From: Plecoglossus altivelis
Lineage: Eukaryota > Chordata > Actinopteri > Osmeriformes > Plecoglossidae
Direction: 5' to 3'
NCBI GenBank assembly: GCA_036571765.1
Contig: BROE01000003.1
Coordinates: 7,788,336 to 7,852,335 of the forward strand
DNA: 64,000 bases
The translations under genes and the position numbers were made by a program. Position 1 is the stretch's first letter. Every line of letters begins with the position of its first letter. Below are positions 61,501-64,000 of this stretch, piece by piece. The notes below the pieces were generated by a model. The model searched no databases and had not been told where the DNA came from. It worked only from the letters and a program-made list of their open reading frames with translations.

Positions 61501-64000
61501 TCTAGGTGAGTCAATGACACGCGAGATGCTTGTTAGGTCAAATAATCTAAATGGACCCTACTTCGAGTGACTCAGACACCCCTACTGACTGGGACTCTAT
61601 TTATTTGACTTTGTCCTGGGATTAGGGGAGGAAGTGATCCCCCTGGCTGGTCCACAGAATGACACACAACACTAGCCAGGCTGCAATGGGCTTGGGCTCG
61701 GCCTGGACAAGGCAGGGTGTGGGCAATCTATTTTTGACAAGTATGCTGCCTGAACCAACCTTGACCACATTCGACCTCTCCACACCTCTTTTCCCTGCAA
61801 ATAATCCAGATAACCGAAGTGTTATTTTACAAGTATGTAAAGAAAAGTAAAAAGAAGAGAAAAGTAACAGCGCCAAAGTTGTAGCGAACACATGCCTCGT
61901 GGAGCAGAGTGTGTCACTATGTTAGCGGAGCTGAATGGAGCCGAGCTCCTGTCGCGGTGACCCTTGACCTCCCCCTGGGAGCGTACGGAATAGAGGGAGG
62001 AGCCTGTCTAGGTCAGCGACAGCTTGTGCTACACTCTCCCCCTCTCCCACTACACAACGCTGTTTTAGCACCATTCCCTGGCGACCATCTCTCTGTCCCA
62101 CTCTGGGGAAATTCACTAATAGACAGTCAACCCCTGTGACCCCTCCCTTCAAGACCAGACATAGTCATCACACTATCCTCACCCACACACATCCACACAC
62201 CCACAGACACTGGACATTGAGATCTCTAAAGCAATATTGAAAAGGCCTCCTTCTTTGAAAACTCTGACAGGTGCTCCAAACTATCCTCTTATTGGTCAAC
62301 CACACAGGGCTTTGTTGTCAATCCTCAAAACAACATGATAAAATGTCACAAAGCTTCTGATTCAGGTCTGTTTTACGAATGCCTATTTATTCAAATCGGT
62401 TGAGAATGTCTGTCAATGAAAGACTAGCAGACGCGATGGTGTTCACGTCGAATTAAAAAGACCTTGGATTTTGTGATGGGCGTTCATTTTCGACGCGTAC
62501 ATTCTCGGAAATTAAATCAGTTGTCATATGAACTTCCACCGTTTCTGCGCTTAAGGGGGCCAGACAGACAGACAGAAATTCTTGCCCGTCTAGAGATGGG
62601 TAGCTGCTCCATTAGGAGCATATGGCCAATGAAAACAGCATCAATCTGGCCTGCATTACCCATAACCCAGGGCAAGGATGGATGGAGGTGGGGCTGGGGG
62701 GGTAAGAGGATATCCCTCCACGCTGGGACAGCGAGACTGGGGCCCAAACAGGCCGCTTCAGTCTGACTACTGCCAGAGGGCTGGCACCTCCTTCCCTGCC
62801 TGCTGTCCTACCCCACCCTCACGCCTCACAGCAGAGCACACTAGCAGGCCCGTGAACACATCAACCTGGTTCACCAGCCCTAGTAAGGCCTGTGAGAGCA
62901 GGGGGAAAGGCCATCCACGAGAAGTAGCCACCTCAGTGTAGGCTGTCAGAAAGAACTTCGGTTGAGTGTACCTGTTTCTCCAGGATGCGGGAGATCTCGC
63001 CCAAGGTTCTGTCCAGGCTGGACACTTTGTTGTTGGCCCACTGGCCACTGTCCTGGCCCAGGAGCTGCTTGCCCAAGTCCTTCACCAGCCGCTGCAGTCT
63101 GGAAAAACAGCCACTTCCAGGATGAGAGTGAGGACAGACTGACTGAATTATCTGGCTGGTAATCATCACACATGTAAGAAAAAAGTGTGTTTGTATGTTG
63201 GTGTGTGTAGGGAGGGGGGTCCAGTTCCATCCGTGGCCAGTTTCCAGCATGACTCTCTCCCTCTCCCCCTCTTCCCCTCTCTCCCCAACAAAGCAGAAAT
63301 GCCCTGAAATGAAACTAACCTTTTAAAGAAGGCAGGTGTGGAACAATACTTACTTCGCCTTGTATGGAGAGTCAGGGACCTGGGTCTTTGCCTCCATTGA
63401 TGTTTCATACTCCTTCGCCCTGCACAGAGAAGGTAAGAAAAACATTTAAATAACAGGAAGAGACTGTTCCAATGTCCAGGGAGTAGGCATTGGGACGATG
63501 AAAAGCCTGGAAGAGCAGGGTGGGGTGGGGGAAGCCAAGTTAAGTGTGAGTGTTTATTTGCCTTGTCAACCGTTCCCTCTCATAACTTGCTTTAAAATAA
63601 TCACACACTAATTCTGCAGGGACTTCTCGCTGCCATGTTCTCATTTGGCTCAACAAACTCCTCCTCCTCTCCTCCAGCCACTCGTGTTACAATGGCATAT
63701 CAAATGATTAATTTAATTGCCAAATAAACATATAGTGGAATGTCACGCTGCAAGTGTTTTGAATATCTGACCTTTCAGGGGATCATGGTCAAAGGGAGTC
63801 TTTCCTTGTTGGCATCTATCTACACCAGTCACTCAGGAGGCTGATACAGAACTACAGCGACCAGGTTTACCAGCGGTCCAGACAGATTTGTCACTCCCAG
63901 AACAGATATGAACTACAGATCCCAGACAGATAAAGTGGCTTTACGGTTAGTTGCTGGCTGATAAACTCCAAAAACACTTACTGAAAGGATACCGGTGGAC
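38678..64000 (-). CDS. scaper: S-phase cyclin A-associated protein in the ER (SCAPER), C-terminal part of gene
   Basis: Exons on the minus strand, 5' to 3': 64000-63982 (cut by the edge), 63419-63354, 63098-62972, 58247-58132, 51852-51729, 50362-50133, 48542-48387, 47020-46792, 45425-45276, 39859-39668, 39033-38985, 38781-38678 (stop TAA). Phases agree and yield about 520 residues. Recognised stretches include SPYKAKLQRLVKDLGKQL, WANNKVSSLDRTLGEISRIL, SLCAAVNIYNLACSHC, FSNKIALLMDLLLHQLM, YVVNMGLIDKL, FDNKRQDPTGLIALLQS, GAEGLSLAFRHIVSS, CVGYFTVNHPDNQVIVQSG and LFPSLIAACYNNYQNKVI. This is the long helical, probably repeat-like C-terminal half; the zinc finger and N-terminal region lie outside the window. 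In mammals SCAPER binds cyclin A/CDK2 at the ER and its loss causes retinitis pigmentosa with intellectual disability and ciliary defects. The last exon may start at 38826 instead, adding 15 residues; 38781 aligns better with human. Confidence 0.94.
39034..39667. other. scaper intron
   Basis: 634 bp; no feature seen. Confidence 0.7.
42768..42806. repeat. (TG)n microsatellite
   Basis: About 19 uninterrupted TG units followed by CGTG units. Confidence 0.95.
44520..44760. promoter_or_regulatory. Candidate enhancer: homeodomain and octamer site cluster in a scaper intron
   Basis: ATGCAAAT (perfect octamer) at 44583-44590 and TAATTAA at 44616-44622, 44634-44640 and 44699-44705 fall within 125 bases, with further AATCA/ATTCAAT words around them. 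The block is simple-repeat free, unlike its surroundings. The nearest developmental gene is isl2, about 8.5 kb away. Function is inferred. Confidence 0.4.
45426..46791. other. scaper intron
   Basis: Includes a TG repeat (45612-45640) and a C run near 45891-45904. The segment 46050-46440 is non-repetitive with TTAAAATAATTAATAA at about 46318 and might be conserved noncoding DNA. Confidence 0.55.
47021..48386. other. scaper intron
   Basis: No exon is supported. A 108-codon open frame at 47316-47642 on the opposite strand has no recognisable domain. Confidence 0.6.
48543..50132. other. scaper intron
   Basis: Ordinary intron sequence, no feature recognised. Confidence 0.65.
50363..51728. other. 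scaper intron
   Basis: C-rich low-complexity patch near 51466-51515; otherwise nothing recognised. Confidence 0.65.
51853..58131. other. scaper intron (6.3 kb)
   Basis: Contains a TA-rich low-complexity tract (about 53360-53510), a C run (about 55237-55249) and CA repeats near 56020-56080. The segments 56430-56960 and 57480-57960 are repeat-poor; the second is CpG-rich for this region. No exon is missing here, because the flanking exons join in phase and match human SCAPER without a gap. Confidence 0.6.
53360..53510. repeat. TA/TC-rich low-complexity tract
   Basis: Overlapping TATATC, TATACA and ACACAT units with several short palindromes. Confidence 0.85.
58248..62971. other. scaper intron (4.7 kb)
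   Basis: Contains the C homopolymer at 58484-58514. The segment 62380-62560 is non-repetitive with several CpGs. No exon is recognised. Confidence 0.6.
58484..58514. repeat. 31-base C homopolymer
   Basis: An uninterrupted C run on the + strand, so poly-G in the scaper pre-mRNA, about 240 bases 5' (on the scaper strand) of the exon at 58247-58132. It could form G-quadruplexes, and its length is prone to sequencing error. Confidence 0.95.
63982..64000 (-). CDS. scaper: Edge of next scaper exon
   Basis: The 19 bases before donor GTAAGT at 63981 read PPVSF plus two bases, in phase with the exon at 63419. Only the 3' end of the exon is in the window. Confidence 0.5.

Noticed and set aside
1..64000. 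tRNA, rRNA, CRISPR, viral or intact transposon sequence
   Set aside because: I looked for tRNA box B words, ordered repeats with spacers, reverse transcriptase or transposase motifs and found none convincing; only short repeat fragments are present.

Overview
This is nuclear DNA of a vertebrate, most likely a teleost fish. Genes are split by introns with GT-AG junctions. The proteins closely match vertebrate families, and the noncoding DNA is rich in CA, TA and CT microsatellites and carries a fragment of a dispersed repeat typical of fish. There are no bacterial operons, CRISPR arrays or intact transposons. Species cannot be named from the sequence alone.

Six protein genes can be rebuilt exon by exon. 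From left to right: the 3' part of lactb (+, 1-1574, mitochondrial serine beta-lactamase-like protein); nrg4 (-, 2782-4265, a small membrane-anchored EGF ligand); tmem266 (+, 12772-25696, a voltage-sensor-domain protein whose first coding exon is not resolved); etfa (-, 26958-31673, complete, alpha subunit of electron transfer flavoprotein); isl2 (+, 33357-36072, complete, LIM-homeodomain transcription factor); and the 3' portion of scaper (-, 38678-64000, running off the right edge). Apart from lactb, the set nrg4-tmem266-etfa-isl2-scaper matches the order on human 15q24. lactb lies elsewhere on 15q in humans.

lactb and nrg4, tmem266 and etfa, and isl2 and scaper are convergent pairs. etfa and isl2 are divergent and share about 1.7 kb of upstream DNA. 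The genes do not form one pathway: lactb and etfa are mitochondrial, nrg4 is an ErbB ligand, tmem266 senses voltage, isl2 specifies neurons and scaper is linked to the ER, cell cycle and cilia. The linkage is more likely ancestral, perhaps held by isl2 regulatory DNA lying inside scaper introns.

The most unusual feature is a perfect 501-bp tandem duplication inside nrg4 that copies both the EGF exon and the transmembrane exon. Reading-frame analysis shows the two copies cannot be included one after another in frame, so they would act as interchangeable alternatives or yield a form with a short tail; an assembly artefact is also possible. The second point of interest is a dense cluster of homeodomain and octamer sites in a scaper intron (about 44520-44760), a candidate enhancer. 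The rest of the window is ordinary intron and intergenic sequence.
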